Assembly: GCF_000424145.1 (NCBI RefSeq) | Contig: NZ_AUJI01000031.1 | Coordinates: 18,808-82,807 of the forward strand | Source of the DNA: Butyrivibrio sp. AC2005 | GTDB lineage: Bacteria; Bacillota; Clostridia; Lachnospirales; Lachnospiraceae | Direction: 5' to 3' | Length of the DNA: 64,000 nucleotides | In this document: piece after piece, positions 25,428 through 33,535 of the stretch | Layout: each line of letters opens with the position of its first letter | How positions within the stretch are numbered: position 1 is the first letter of the stretch | The notes under the pieces: model-generated | Told to the model about the DNA's origin: nothing | Databases searched by the model: none | Seen by the model: the letters and a program-made list of their open reading frames with translations, nothing else | Made by a program: the position numbers and the translations under genes

Positions 25428-26468
25428 ATGGGGATTAACCCAAGCAGTGAAGACTTGATTAAAAAAGCCCAGATGAGTGACCTGGATGCAGAGACAAAGG
25501 AGAATATTTTAAAGATTATTAGCGGTGAGCGTCTAGCAAATCTTTATGATGATGCTATTGCTAAGAGGGCGTTTTCACCGGATGTTCATCCGGAAAGACT
25601 TGATTTTCTTTTACAGAGGACAATGGGAGAGTCATATGGAGCAGTTGAGAAATCAGCATCTAATGAAGGAATGACAATTAGTAAGTATTCTAAGGCGATT
25701 GTGACTGATGTGCCGGCATGGCTAAGAGATGGCAAGCGGCTTGATGTTGAATTTCAAGCTGTAGCACAGGACTATATATTTAATCGTGTGGATATATATG
25801 CATCAAATATGCTGATGATTCAATTCTCTGTAGAAGAGGGACAGAGTAGGAAGGATGTCGATTATGGGAATGTAAAGGGGGTTATCGTTATAGTCCTGAT
25901 GGTTAAGAGTCCTAAAGTATTCAGGGAATTTAAGTCAGACCGTTATATCCACAGAGTGAAAAAGATTGTAACTGATACAGGAATGGAGTTTCCTGCTCTT
26001 AAGCAAATGGCGTTTGTGCAGCTGGACAAGGCACTTGAACTCTTTTTGTCTGATAGATACAATAAAGATGAAGATATCGGACTATTAAAATTGCTTGCTA
26101 TGATTGCCGATATTAATAACGATAAGGTAAAGGAAATGACGCAGGGCGACGAGATGTATGATGACATCCGTAAGGAAGTAGATGCATTTTCAAAGGACAA
26201 GGAGGTGCAGGCTATGTTATTGGAAGAAGAGATGGCGCGAGCTGACTGGGTGACAGGTATAAATGCTGCCAGAAGGGAAGGTCATGCAGAAGGCCATGCG
26301 GAAGGACGAGCAGAGGAACATGTGGAAGTCCAAAATGTATATGCATGGCTCACAGGACAAAAAAGAATTGATGATATTTCAAAGGCAGCTACGGATGAAA
26401 AATACTATCTGAAGATGTTGGCTGAATATAAGAAAGCAAATGAACATACTAGCCCCGGAACGAGTTGA
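25428..26468 (+). CDS. PD-(D/E)XK nuclease/Rpn-like protein, duplicate 1
   Basis: 346-residue protein with a PD-(D/E)XK-like core: GKRLDVEFQ at about 102-110 provides the D and the E-x-Q pair seen in Rpn/PDDEXK_2 transposase-like nucleases. A long helical region follows, then a stretch of repeated G-(H/R)-A-E units (three 12-bp units at 26280-26315). It is nearly identical to the gene at 30100, differing in repeat number and C-terminus. Here the reading frame runs into the terminator stem and ends NEHTSPGTS, where the other copy ends NEIVDEE, so a roughly 55-60 bp deletion removed the original stop. GGAGGACAAAGGACA precedes the ATG. Function is inferred only: recombination-promoting nuclease-like. 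Confidence 0.75.
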   Translation: MGINPSSEDLIKKAQMSDLDAETKENILKIISGERLANLYDDAIAKRAFSPDVHPERLDFLLQRTMGESYGAVEKSASNEGMTISKYSKAIVTDVPAWLRDGKRLDVEFQAVAQDYIFNRVDIYASNMLMIQFSVEEGQSRKDVDYGNVKGVIVIVLMVKSPKVFREFKSDRYIHRVKKIVTDTGMEFPALKQMAFVQLDKALELFLSDRYNKDEDIGLLKLLAMIADINNDKVKEMTQGDEMYDDIRKEVDAFSKDKEVQAMLLEEEMARADWVTGINAARREGHAEGHAEGRAEEHVEVQNVYAWLTGQKRIDDISKAATDEKYYLKMLAEYKKANEHTSPGTS

Positions 26469-26497
26469 TAATCGTTTCCGGGGCTGTAGTTTTTTAA
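26451..26497 (+). terminator. CAGCCCC-type terminator, left arm inside coding sequence
   Basis: AGCCCCGGAACGA (from 26451) pairs with TCGTTTCCGGGGCT (26472-26485), followed by TTTTTT. The left arm encodes the last residues of duplicate 1 because of the 3' deletion described there. Confidence 0.8.
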
Positions 26498-26545
26498 AAA
26501 TAAGTCCGCCTGGATCCAATATTCGCTCCAGTGGATATATATTCT

Positions 26546-27451
26546 CTATTTTAGTTCACCAAATTGCTCGATATATTTTTGCAATAGTGCATCTTTCTCA
26601 GCGATGGTGTTATTTTTCTCTGCAATAGTTTCATCTTTTTCGGCAATAGTGCTATTCTTCTTAGCAATTGTGCTATCTTTCTCGGCAATAGTCTGTTTTA
26701 GCTTTGCCATTTCTTTTTCACGAGCTTCCTGTTCGAGATAAAAATCTTCTCTTTCTCGACATCTTTTTACAACATTTTTGTCAGCATTAGAGATAAATAT
26801 GGATTCAGCAGTAGATTCAAATGAGGGATTATCTTTTGTGATCATTCTGATTTCCTCCCATGTAGTTGCTTTAAACAGTTTTACCCAGGTGACCATTTCG
26901 GAACGGATATCATCATCTGTTGCGATGTCTGTACTATTTAATTCTATCACGTACAGATTAAAATTACTATTGTAGAGGTAGCCATCGAGCACATTCCGCA
27001 TTTGGTACTTTCCAAAGAATTCCGGATGATCTGAAAATAATCTGAAATCAATGAAGCTGACCTGATAAACAGGCTTTAGATTTTCATAAAGCTCACCATG
27101 GCTTAAACTGTCGAACTCCCTGCAAAGATATACCAGAGATCTGTTAGTCCAGTCACTGTAATTATTAATTTGCATTTCAATGTTTAGTGTGGCAGAGCTA
27201 TTGAGAGTGACAAGGATATCCAATCGATATTCCTTATCTGACATGGCATCGCCAATAACTATGGGATTTTCAATCGTTACATCTTTAATGTCTTCTGTCT
27301 TAAAGTTCATGATAGAGGCGACAAGCCCTCTAAGGGTTCCTTTGTTGTTCTGTAAGACGGTCCTGAACATATAATCATTTGTCATGTTATAGCCGATTTT
27401 TCCTTTTGCTTTCATAAAAGCATAATTTTTGTGCATGTGAATATTTTTCAA
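26546..27451 (-). CDS. Rpn-family PD-(D/E)XK recombination-promoting nuclease-like protein (full-length copy C)
   Basis: 301-residue protein of the PDDEXK_2/Rpn family (putative transposase-nucleases). The N-terminal core has NDYMFRTVLQNNKGTLRGLV, then the catalytic-type Asp in EYRLDILV (D78) and E-x-Q in LNIEMQINNYSDW (E92, Q94). QVSFIDFRLF and the region around NLYVIELNSTD follow. The C-terminus is a coiled coil of five heptads (TIAEKD-type), then LLQKYIEQFGELK. Translation begins at TTG 27451, with AAGGAGG nine bases upstream; the next ATG (HMHKN) is also possible. Two N-terminally truncated relatives flank it at 24.8 and 29.6 kb. Rpn proteins are proposed to promote recA-independent recombination. 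Whether this one does is untested. Confidence 0.85.
   Translation of the reverse strand: MKNIHMHKNYAFMKAKGKIGYNMTNDYMFRTVLQNNKGTLRGLVASIMNFKTEDIKDVTIENPIVIGDAMSDKEYRLDILVTLNSSATLNIEMQINNYSDWTNRSLVYLCREFDSLSHGELYENLKPVYQVSFIDFRLFSDHPEFFGKYQMRNVLDGYLYNSNFNLYVIELNSTDIATDDDIRSEMVTWVKLFKATTWEEIRMITKDNPSFESTAESIFISNADKNVVKRCREREDFYLEQEAREKEMAKLKQTIAEKDSTIAKKNSTIAEKDETIAEKNNTIAEKDALLQKYIEQFGELK
26591..26695 (-). repeat. Tandem 21-bp repeats encoding coiled-coil heptads
   Basis: Five 21-bp units encode (Q/S/E/N)TIAEKD-type heptads. The homologous stretch has four units in copy A (24865-24948) and two in copy B (29633-29674). The varying number among near-identical copies shows that units expand and contract while the frame is kept. 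Confidence 0.85.
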
Positions 27452-27516
27452 GTAAACAATCCTCCTTGTTTATGGGGAAAAAATGGATTGCAATAGAAAT
27501 AAATAGGAAAAATGAT

Positions 27517-27535
27517 TATGAATTGATAATTCATA
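27517..27535. promoter_or_regulatory. Inverted repeat upstream of Rpn copy C
   Basis: TATGAATT, GAT, AATTCATA forms a 19-bp inverted repeat about 66 bp upstream of the Rpn start. It may be an operator or promoter element. The remainder of 27452-27721 is AT-rich with no gene seen. Confidence 0.3.
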
Positions 27536-27721
27536 ACTGTTCGTGATATTGAACTTGTTAAAGTTAACATTAATTTATTGAATTTGTAAAGGGGATTTAT
27601 ATTAAAAGATTTTCTTAAATGTCGATATCGTTTCCGGGGTTGATTTTCGTAATATTATGTATTATTAAATGCTGAAAGCATAATTGCCAGGGGTAGGCTA
27701 TGATTTTTGGGGCTCACTATA

Positions 27722-27769
27722 CACAAAAGTGGGAAGTGGGATTCCCACTTCCCACTTTTGTGATATAAT
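27722..27769 (+). promoter_or_regulatory. Perfect 41-bp palindrome adjoining a TATAAT promoter
   Basis: Left arm 27722-27741 (CACAAAAGTGGGAAGTGGGA) is the exact reverse complement of 27743-27762, with one base between. One base later comes TATAAT (27764-27769), 21 bp before the gene start, so the palindrome occupies the -35 region and the upstream flank. A related but diverged cassette lies before the M13 peptidase (31280-31314), with the same CACTTTT-TGATATAATGTATG-type right side. It may act as an operator, a transcript hairpin on the other strand, or the end of a mobile piece. Confidence 0.75.
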
Positions 27770-27789
27770 GTATGTATGGAGGGAAAATC

Positions 27790-29544
27790 ATGACATCTAA
27801 AGAAGCTGCAGAAAAGTGGAATATTTCTAAAAGACAGGTAAATTCTTTGTGCTCTCAAGGGAAAATACCCGGTGCAAAACTTGTAAAAGGAAGATGGGAA
27901 ATACCTACTGATTACGTTTATAAGAATGGTTTTCAGTTAAAAACTCCAATGACTGCAAGTGGGCCAAGAAAATATATAAACATAGGGAATGATGGCTTTA
28001 GGACTATACGCAATAGCGAATATATCGATAAGTCAGGGCTCATTTCTTTTATGAATTCATGCCTTTCAACGTCTCAAAAACTAGTATGTGTCAGTAGACC
28101 TCGGCGTTTTGGGAAATCCTTTGGCGCCAAAATGCTGTGTGCGTATTACTGCAAAGAGTGTAATTCGATGGATCTTTTTGAGGACTTAAATATATCCAAA
28201 GATAGTTCATTTAAAACGCATCTTAATAAGCATGATGTAGTTTATCTGGATATGACATTTTTTATTTCTACTTTAAAAAGTGGTGAAGATTTGATTGATA
28301 AGATAGAAAAAGATGTTATAGATGATTTTTCAAATATCTTACCGGAAGTTACTAATGAAGCTAATCTTGTAGATGCTTTTAGTAAGTATGTTGCCATCAA
28401 TGGTCAAAAACTTATTCTCATCATCGACGAATGGGATGCTCCTTTTAGAGAATTCAAAGGAAATGAGCAGATATTAGAAAAATACATCAATCTACTCAGA
28501 TCACTTTTTAAGAGCACATTTACAGATCGCCTTTTTGATGGTGTTTATATGACTGGTATCCTTCCTATTAAAAAATATGGTCATGAGTCTGCAATGAGCG
28601 ATTTTTACGAATACAGTATGGTGGAGCCAAGACCTCTGCAGGAATATATTGGATTTACAGAAGAGGAAGTGGCTGGTTTGTGCCATAAACACGGCATAAG
28701 CTTTGACGATTTGAAAGCCTGGTACGATGGATATCATGTAGCTGATGAACATCTTTTCAATCCTAAATCGGTAATGGAGTCAATACTTAGAAAGAAAATG
28801 AGTAATTACTGGGTTAAAACGGAAACCTATGAATCCTTACGCGATTATATAGACATGAACTTTGATGGTTTAAAAGATTCTGTAGTTGATATGATTGGAG
28901 GATCAAAAGTCAAAGTAGATACCAATTCTTTTCAGAATGACCTTACTTCGATGGAAAGCAGGGATGATGTTTTAACGCTTTTGATTCATTTAGGTTATCT
29001 TGCTTATGATGAAAATGAAGAAAAAGTATCTATTCCAAATGATGAGATAAAAAGTGAATTTGTGAGAGCAGTAAAAAACGGAAACAAAAAAGAACTTATT
29101 AAAGCTGTCCAGAAATCAGATAAGCTTCTTGAGGCAACTTGGAGGATGGACGAAGATACTGTAGCACAAATTATAGAAGAAATGCATTCAGAAATAACTG
29201 CTCCAACATTTTATAATAACGAGCAGGCTCTCAGAAGTGTCATAAAAATGGCTTTTATAAGCAGTATTGATTATTATGCACGAATTGATGAGCTTCCAAC
29301 AGGTAAAGGTTTTGCCGATATGGTATTTTGGCCAAAGAAAAATGCTTCATGCCCAGCACTTATTGTAGAACTAAAGTGGAATAAGAGCAGTTCAAAGGCA
29401 ATTGAGCAAATTGATGAAAAACAATATTCAACTGTATTTAATGGATACACGGGCACAGTATTAAAGGTAGGTATTAATTATAGCGTTAAGGATAAAAAGC
29501 ATTCCTGTAAGATAGAAAAACTCGCAATATATGTTATGTCCTAA
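27790..29544 (+). CDS. HTH - AAA ATPase - PD-(D/E)XK nuclease fusion
   Basis: 584 residues. Residues 1-41 form an excisionase/MerR-like helix-turn-helix (EAAEKWNISKRQVNSLCSQG, then KIPGAKLVKGRWEIP). From about 60 to 330 is an AAA-ATPase_like domain with Walker A RPRRFGKS (103-110) and Walker B LILIIDEWDAPF. The C-terminus is a PDDEXK_9 nuclease-like domain: GKGFADMVFW supplies the Asp and ALIVELKW the E-x-K. ATPase and nuclease form a known pair (DUF1703-type proteins, common in gut anaerobes, role unclear). The N-terminal HTH is less usual. The start is ATG 27790, with GGAGGG upstream; an in-frame ATG at 27772 lies at or before the predicted transcript start. Candidate roles are mobile DNA control or defence. 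Confidence 0.8.
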   Translation: MTSKEAAEKWNISKRQVNSLCSQGKIPGAKLVKGRWEIPTDYVYKNGFQLKTPMTASGPRKYINIGNDGFRTIRNSEYIDKSGLISFMNSCLSTSQKLVCVSRPRRFGKSFGAKMLCAYYCKECNSMDLFEDLNISKDSSFKTHLNKHDVVYLDMTFFISTLKSGEDLIDKIEKDVIDDFSNILPEVTNEANLVDAFSKYVAINGQKLILIIDEWDAPFREFKGNEQILEKYINLLRSLFKSTFTDRLFDGVYMTGILPIKKYGHESAMSDFYEYSMVEPRPLQEYIGFTEEEVAGLCHKHGISFDDLKAWYDGYHVADEHLFNPKSVMESILRKKMSNYWVKTETYESLRDYIDMNFDGLKDSVVDMIGGSKVKVDTNSFQNDLTSMESRDDVLTLLIHLGYLAYDENEEKVSIPNDEIKSEFVRAVKNGNKKELIKAVQKSDKLLEATWRMDEDTVAQIIEEMHSEITAPTFYNNEQALRSVIKMAFISSIDYYARIDELPTGKGFADMVFWPKKNASCPALIVELKWNKSSSKAIEQIDEKQYSTVFNGYTGTVLKVGINYSVKDKKHSCKIEKLAIYVMS

Positions 29545-29552
29545 ATAATATT

Positions 29553-29578
29553 ATCCCCTGGTCATCTGGCCAGGGGAT
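29553..29578 (+). terminator. CCCCTGG-type hairpin (dispersed copy 2)
   Basis: ATCCCCTGG (29553-29561) and CCAGGGGAT (29570-29578) with an 8-base loop. There is no T run after it on the plus strand, so it may be a decayed terminator. It joins directly to the Rpn copy B tail. Confidence 0.55.
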
Positions 29579-29587
29579 ATGCATTCT

Positions 29588-29956
29588 CTATTTTAGTTCA
29601 CCAAATTGTTCGATATATTTTTGCAATAGTGCATCTTTCTCAGCGATGGTGCTATTTTTCTCTGCAATAGTCTGTTTTAGCTTTGCCATTTCTTTTTCAC
29701 GAGCTTCCTGTTCGAGATAAAAATCTTCCCTTTCTCGACATCTTTTTACAACATTTTTGTCAGCATTAGAGATAAATATGGATTCGGCAGTAGATTCAAA
29801 TGAGGGATTATCTTTTGTGATCATATCGATTTCCTCCCATGTAGTTGCTTTAAACAGTTTTACCCAGGTGACCATTCCGGAGCGGATATCATCATCTGTT
29901 GCGATGTCTGTACTATTTAATTCTATCACGTATAGATTGAAATTGCTAGCATGCAT
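29588..29956 (-). pseudogene. Rpn-type protein, N-terminally truncated copy B
   Basis: 122 codons matching the C-terminal 40% of Rpn copy C, from NFNLYVIELNSTDIATDDD to the tail LLQKYIEQFGELK. It has only two coiled-coil heptads and none of the nuclease core. The frame is intact and begins at an ATG (MHASNF), so a short coiled-coil protein could in principle be made, but no ribosome site is evident. It occupies the same position relative to duplicate 2 as copy A does to duplicate 1. Confidence 0.85.
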
Positions 29957-30099
29957 GCGGTTGAGCAGGTATGATTATTGGACAGTAAAGAAAATATAAT
30001 TAGTGTATGAAAATAAGTCTAAAGTTTTAAGAAAAACATTAAGAAGGATTCAAAGAATGAACTTATTTTCAAGTATTGTAACATGGAGGACAAAGGACA

Positions 30100-31146
30100 A
30101 TGGGGATTAACCCAAGCAGTGAAGACTTGATTAAAAAAGCCCAGATGAGTGACCTGGATGCAGAGACAAAGGAGAATATTTTAAAGATTATTAGCGGTGA
30201 GCGTCTAGCAAATCTTTATGATGATGCTATTGCTAAGAGGGCGTTTTCACCGGATGTTCATCCGGAAAGACTTGATTTTCTTTTACAGAGGACAATGGGA
30301 GAGTCATATGGAGCAGTTGAGAAATCAGCATCTAATGAAGGAATGACAATTAGTAAGTATTCTAAGGCGATTGTGACTGATGTGCCGGCATGGCTAAGAG
30401 ATGGCAAGCGGCTTGATGTTGAATTTCAAGCTGTAGCACAGGACTATATATTTAATCGTGTGGATATATATGCATCAAATATGCTGATGATTCAATTCTC
30501 TGTAGAAGAGGGACAGAGTAGGAAGGATGTCGATTATGGGAATGTAAAGGGGGTTATCGTTATAGTCCTGATGGTTAAGAGTCCTAAAGTATTCAGGGAG
30601 TTTAAGTCAGATCGATATATTCACAGAGTGAAAAAGATTGTAACTGATACAGGAATGGAGTTTCCTGCTCTTAAGCAAATGGCGTTTGTGCAGCTGGACA
30701 AGGCACTTGAACTCTTTTTGTCTGATAGATACAATAAAGATGAAGATATCGGACTATTAAAATTGCTTGCTATGATTGCCGATATTAATAACGATAAGGT
30801 AAAGGAAATGACGCAGGGCGACGAGATGTATGATGACATCCGTAAGGAAGTAGATGCATTTTCAAAAGACAAGGAGGTGCAGGCTATGTTATTGGAAGAA
30901 GAGATGGCGCGAGCTGACTGGGTGACAGGTATAAATGCTGCCAGAAGGGAAGGTCATGCAGAAGGCCATGCGGAAGGACGTGCAGAAGGACGAGCAGAGG
31001 AACATCTGGAAGTCCAAAATGTATATGCATGGCTCACAGGACAAAAAAGAATTGATGATATTTCAAAGGCAGCTACGGATGAAAAATACTATTCGAAGAT
31101 GTTGGCTGAATATAAGAAAGCAAATGAGATAGTCGATGAGGAGTAA
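30100..31146 (+). CDS. PD-(D/E)XK nuclease/Rpn-like protein, duplicate 2
   Basis: 348-residue near-identical twin of the gene at 25428. The DNA is almost unchanged from about 150 bp before the start through most of the gene, so the duplication is recent. It has the same RLDVEFQ core at about 104-110. It has four G-(H/R)-A-E units (30952-30999) against three in duplicate 1, and the presumably original C-terminus NEIVDEE. GGAGGACAAAGGACA precedes the ATG. A CAGCCCC terminator follows 34 bp after the stop. Confidence 0.75.
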   Translation: MGINPSSEDLIKKAQMSDLDAETKENILKIISGERLANLYDDAIAKRAFSPDVHPERLDFLLQRTMGESYGAVEKSASNEGMTISKYSKAIVTDVPAWLRDGKRLDVEFQAVAQDYIFNRVDIYASNMLMIQFSVEEGQSRKDVDYGNVKGVIVIVLMVKSPKVFREFKSDRYIHRVKKIVTDTGMEFPALKQMAFVQLDKALELFLSDRYNKDEDIGLLKLLAMIADINNDKVKEMTQGDEMYDDIRKEVDAFSKDKEVQAMLLEEEMARADWVTGINAARREGHAEGHAEGRAEGRAEEHLEVQNVYAWLTGQKRIDDISKAATDEKYYSKMLAEYKKANEIVDEE

Positions 31147-31180
31147 TGTAGACTATTAAAGCGTATAATACTATACAAAA

Positions 31181-31226
31181 CAGCCCCGGAACGAGTTTGA
31201 TCGTCCCCCGGGGCTGTAGCTTTTTT
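31181..31226 (+). terminator. CAGCCCC-type terminator (complete copy)
   Basis: CAGCCCCGG (31181-31189) pairs with CCGGGGCTG (31208-31216), followed by TAGCTTTTTT. Related copies occur at 24724 and 26451. Confidence 0.85.
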
Positions 31227-31227
31227 A

Positions 31228-31286
31228 AGAGGTACCCATCAAGCGCATTCTTACTTGATAACGAAGTTCCAAAAGACTCGACGTAG
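31228..31286 (-). pseudogene. Tiny remnant of another Rpn-type gene
   Basis: On the minus strand the sequence reads ESFGTSLSSKNALDGYLLK, which lines up with EFFGKYQMRNVLDGYLYN of Rpn copy C, but the DNA is clearly diverged. It is probably a fragment of a different Rpn paralogue left beside the M13 promoter. Confidence 0.4.
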
Positions 31287-31314
31287 CCTGCTACGTCCAC
31301 TTTTTTGATATAAT
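31280..31314 (+). promoter_or_regulatory. Promoter cassette of M13 peptidase gene
   Basis: GACGTAG, CCTG, CTACGTC (31280-31297) forms a hairpin, followed by CACTTTTTTGATATAATG with TATAAT at 31309-31314. The right side closely resembles the promoter at 27755-27775. AGGAG at 31334-31338 then leads to ATG 31345. Confidence 0.6.
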
Positions 31315-31344
31315 GTATGCATAGAGGGACGAAAGGAGCATGTG

Positions 31345-33450
31345 ATGAGAAAAAAGTTATGCGGTTTACTGCTACTGGCTCTGCTTGGAACCACTGCATG
31401 TTCAGGTGAAATGTCTGCCGGGCCAGCCCAGTCGGAAGAGCCTGCCGAGTCTGGCGGAGAAGAATTTGCTGAGGCTGCCAGCGAAGGAAAGATTCTTGAT
31501 GGGCGTTGGCTGAATCCGGACATTATCGGCAATGTTACGAAAGACACCCCTGCTGAATTAAAGGATAATTTCGCATTATATGTCAACAAAGACTGGATAC
31601 TGAACACGACTCCTTCGGACATGGTTGCTTCGCTTACTCCTTTGAGTGAAGCCGCACTGATCGTAAGTGACAGACAGATGAAGATGCTCACTGATGATAG
31701 TCTGACAGGACATGATGCGGAACTTGTGCACAAACTCTATGCGCTTGTGACGGACTGGGATTATCGTGACGCTCAGGGCATTAGTCCTGCGGTACCATAT
31801 ATGGATGCCATAAGGGACATAGACAGCCTTGACGAACTCTACAACTATCTGTGTTCGGAGGACAATCTGATGCAGCTGTATCCGTTCACGGTGAATGTGG
31901 ATTCGGATCCGGTCGATTCTTTAGTTTATATAGCGTATATTGATCCGCCAAGCCTGACGCTCGGTATAGAGGAAGAGTACAGGAACCGGACCGATGCCGG
32001 AGATCTGTTTTACAATGAGGCAAAGCAGGTAGCCGAGTATATGCTTGTAAGATTGGGATACAGTGAAGAAGAGGCTTCAAAAATGTTTGAGAATTCGATT
32101 GCCTATGAAACTTTGCTGGCTGAAGCAATTCCTTCCGATAAACATGAGCGGGGGAAAAATTCCGATTCCGGTGATTGTTATACCTACGGGGAGTTTACAG
32201 AAATGGCAGAGGGCATTCCGGTTGATAAAATGCTGGAGGCGCAAGGATTTACCGGAGGAGATACTATTTGCATTACGGTTCCGGAGTACTTTTCCGCGCT
32301 GAAAGATATATATACAGAAGAAAACGTTCCACTGATCAAAGACTGGCTTGCTGTTAAAACTGCATCTGAACTGAATGATCTTTTGGATAAGGAGACGAGC
32401 AGAGCGGTTGCGAAATTATATGGCGCTATGTCAGGACTCGATGCAGAAGCAAATGATGATTTTATCGCACTTGCAACAATTAATGGTTACCTGCCCATCC
32501 CGATGGATAATCTGTATGTAAGGCAGTATTGCAACGAGCAACAAAGAGAAGATATAACCGGTATTGTTGAAGAATTCAAAAAATATTATCGGGAAATGCT
32601 TGAAAATGATGTCGACTGGCTGAGTGAAGAAACCAGGAAAGCGGCTATAGAAAAACTGGACAATATGCGTGTGAATGTTGTCTACCCGGACGAACTGGAA
32701 GACTGGTCCGGGCTTGACTTTGCCGGACCTGACGAAGGAGGAAGCCTCCTGGAAGCTGTCAAGGCGATTACGAGATTCAAAACCGGGCTGAAAGCCAGCC
32801 TACTAGGGACAAAAGCCAATGTTTACAAATGGAATCAGTATGAGCTTCAGGCATCATCGGTCAATGCGACCTATACGGGATACAACAATAGCATCAATAT
32901 TCAGGCGGGAATTCTTGTCGGTGAGATCTACAATGAAGATATGAGCTTCGAGCAGAAAATGGGCGGAATCGGAATGATCATCGGCCATGAGATATCCCAT
33001 GCATTTGATAGCAACGGAGCGGAGTATGACAAAGACGGTCACAAGAATAATTGGTGGACAGATGAGGACTATGCGGCGTTCCGGGATCGTGTCGCGAAAC
33101 TTGTAACATGGTATGACGGATTTGTCCCGATGGAAGGCATAAAATATTCAGGTGACAGGGTCAAGACAGAGGCAATCGCCGATATGACGAGTATGAAATG
33201 CCTTCTCTATATAGCAAAACAGACAGAGGGATTTGATTATGACACGTTTTTCAGACAGTACGCGAAATTGTGGCGCGATCAGTCAACGCCTGAAGCTGTA
33301 AAGGACCAGATCCTGACTGATGTGCATCCGGCACATTATCTGCGCATAAATGCAACCCTCGCCCAGTTTGATGATTTCTTAAGCTTCTACGGGATTACTG
33401 AGGGAGATGGCATGTATATTGCTCCCGAAGACCGCGTGGCAGTTTGGTAA
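31345..33450 (+). CDS. M13-family zinc metallopeptidase, lipoprotein
   Basis: 701-residue neprilysin-type (PepO-like) zinc endopeptidase. The N-terminus is a lipoprotein signal (KKLCGLLLLALLGTTAC, lipobox cysteine at about residue 19), so it is anchored on the outer face of the membrane. The zinc site HEISH (H548, E549, H552) lies in GMIIGHEISHAFDSNGAEYD, and the third ligand and Asp lie in KTEAIADMTS (E609, D613). An asparagine-containing NATYTGYNNSIN segment is close to the NAYY substrate motif. Length is normal for M13. The start is ATG 31345, not the GTG three bases earlier, based on spacing from AGGAG. By eye the gene is richer in G and C than its neighbours, which may indicate transfer. 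It has its own promoter and terminator. Confidence 0.93.
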   Translation: MRKKLCGLLLLALLGTTACSGEMSAGPAQSEEPAESGGEEFAEAASEGKILDGRWLNPDIIGNVTKDTPAELKDNFALYVNKDWILNTTPSDMVASLTPLSEAALIVSDRQMKMLTDDSLTGHDAELVHKLYALVTDWDYRDAQGISPAVPYMDAIRDIDSLDELYNYLCSEDNLMQLYPFTVNVDSDPVDSLVYIAYIDPPSLTLGIEEEYRNRTDAGDLFYNEAKQVAEYMLVRLGYSEEEASKMFENSIAYETLLAEAIPSDKHERGKNSDSGDCYTYGEFTEMAEGIPVDKMLEAQGFTGGDTICITVPEYFSALKDIYTEENVPLIKDWLAVKTASELNDLLDKETSRAVAKLYGAMSGLDAEANDDFIALATINGYLPIPMDNLYVRQYCNEQQREDITGIVEEFKKYYREMLENDVDWLSEETRKAAIEKLDNMRVNVVYPDELEDWSGLDFAGPDEGGSLLEAVKAITRFKTGLKASLLGTKANVYKWNQYELQASSVNATYTGYNNSINIQAGILVGEIYNEDMSFEQKMGGIGMIIGHEISHAFDSNGAEYDKDGHKNNWWTDEDYAAFRDRVAKLVTWYDGFVPMEGIKYSGDRVKTEAIADMTSMKCLLYIAKQTEGFDYDTFFRQYAKLWRDQSTPEAVKDQILTDVHPAHYLRINATLAQFDDFLSFYGITEGDGMYIAPEDRVAVW

Positions 33451-33490
33451 ACGGTATCTAAGAAATATTTTTTAATGTCATATATAAACC

Positions 33491-33520
33491 AATCCCCTGG
33501 TCAGTCATGGCCAGGGGATT
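33491..33520. terminator. Bidirectional CCCCTGG-type terminator (dispersed copy 3)
   Basis: AATCCCCTGG (33491-33500) pairs with CCAGGGGATT (33511-33520). It sits between the convergent M13 and secreted-protein genes. Confidence 0.7.
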
Positions 33521-33535
33521 TGCTTACCTTAAGAG

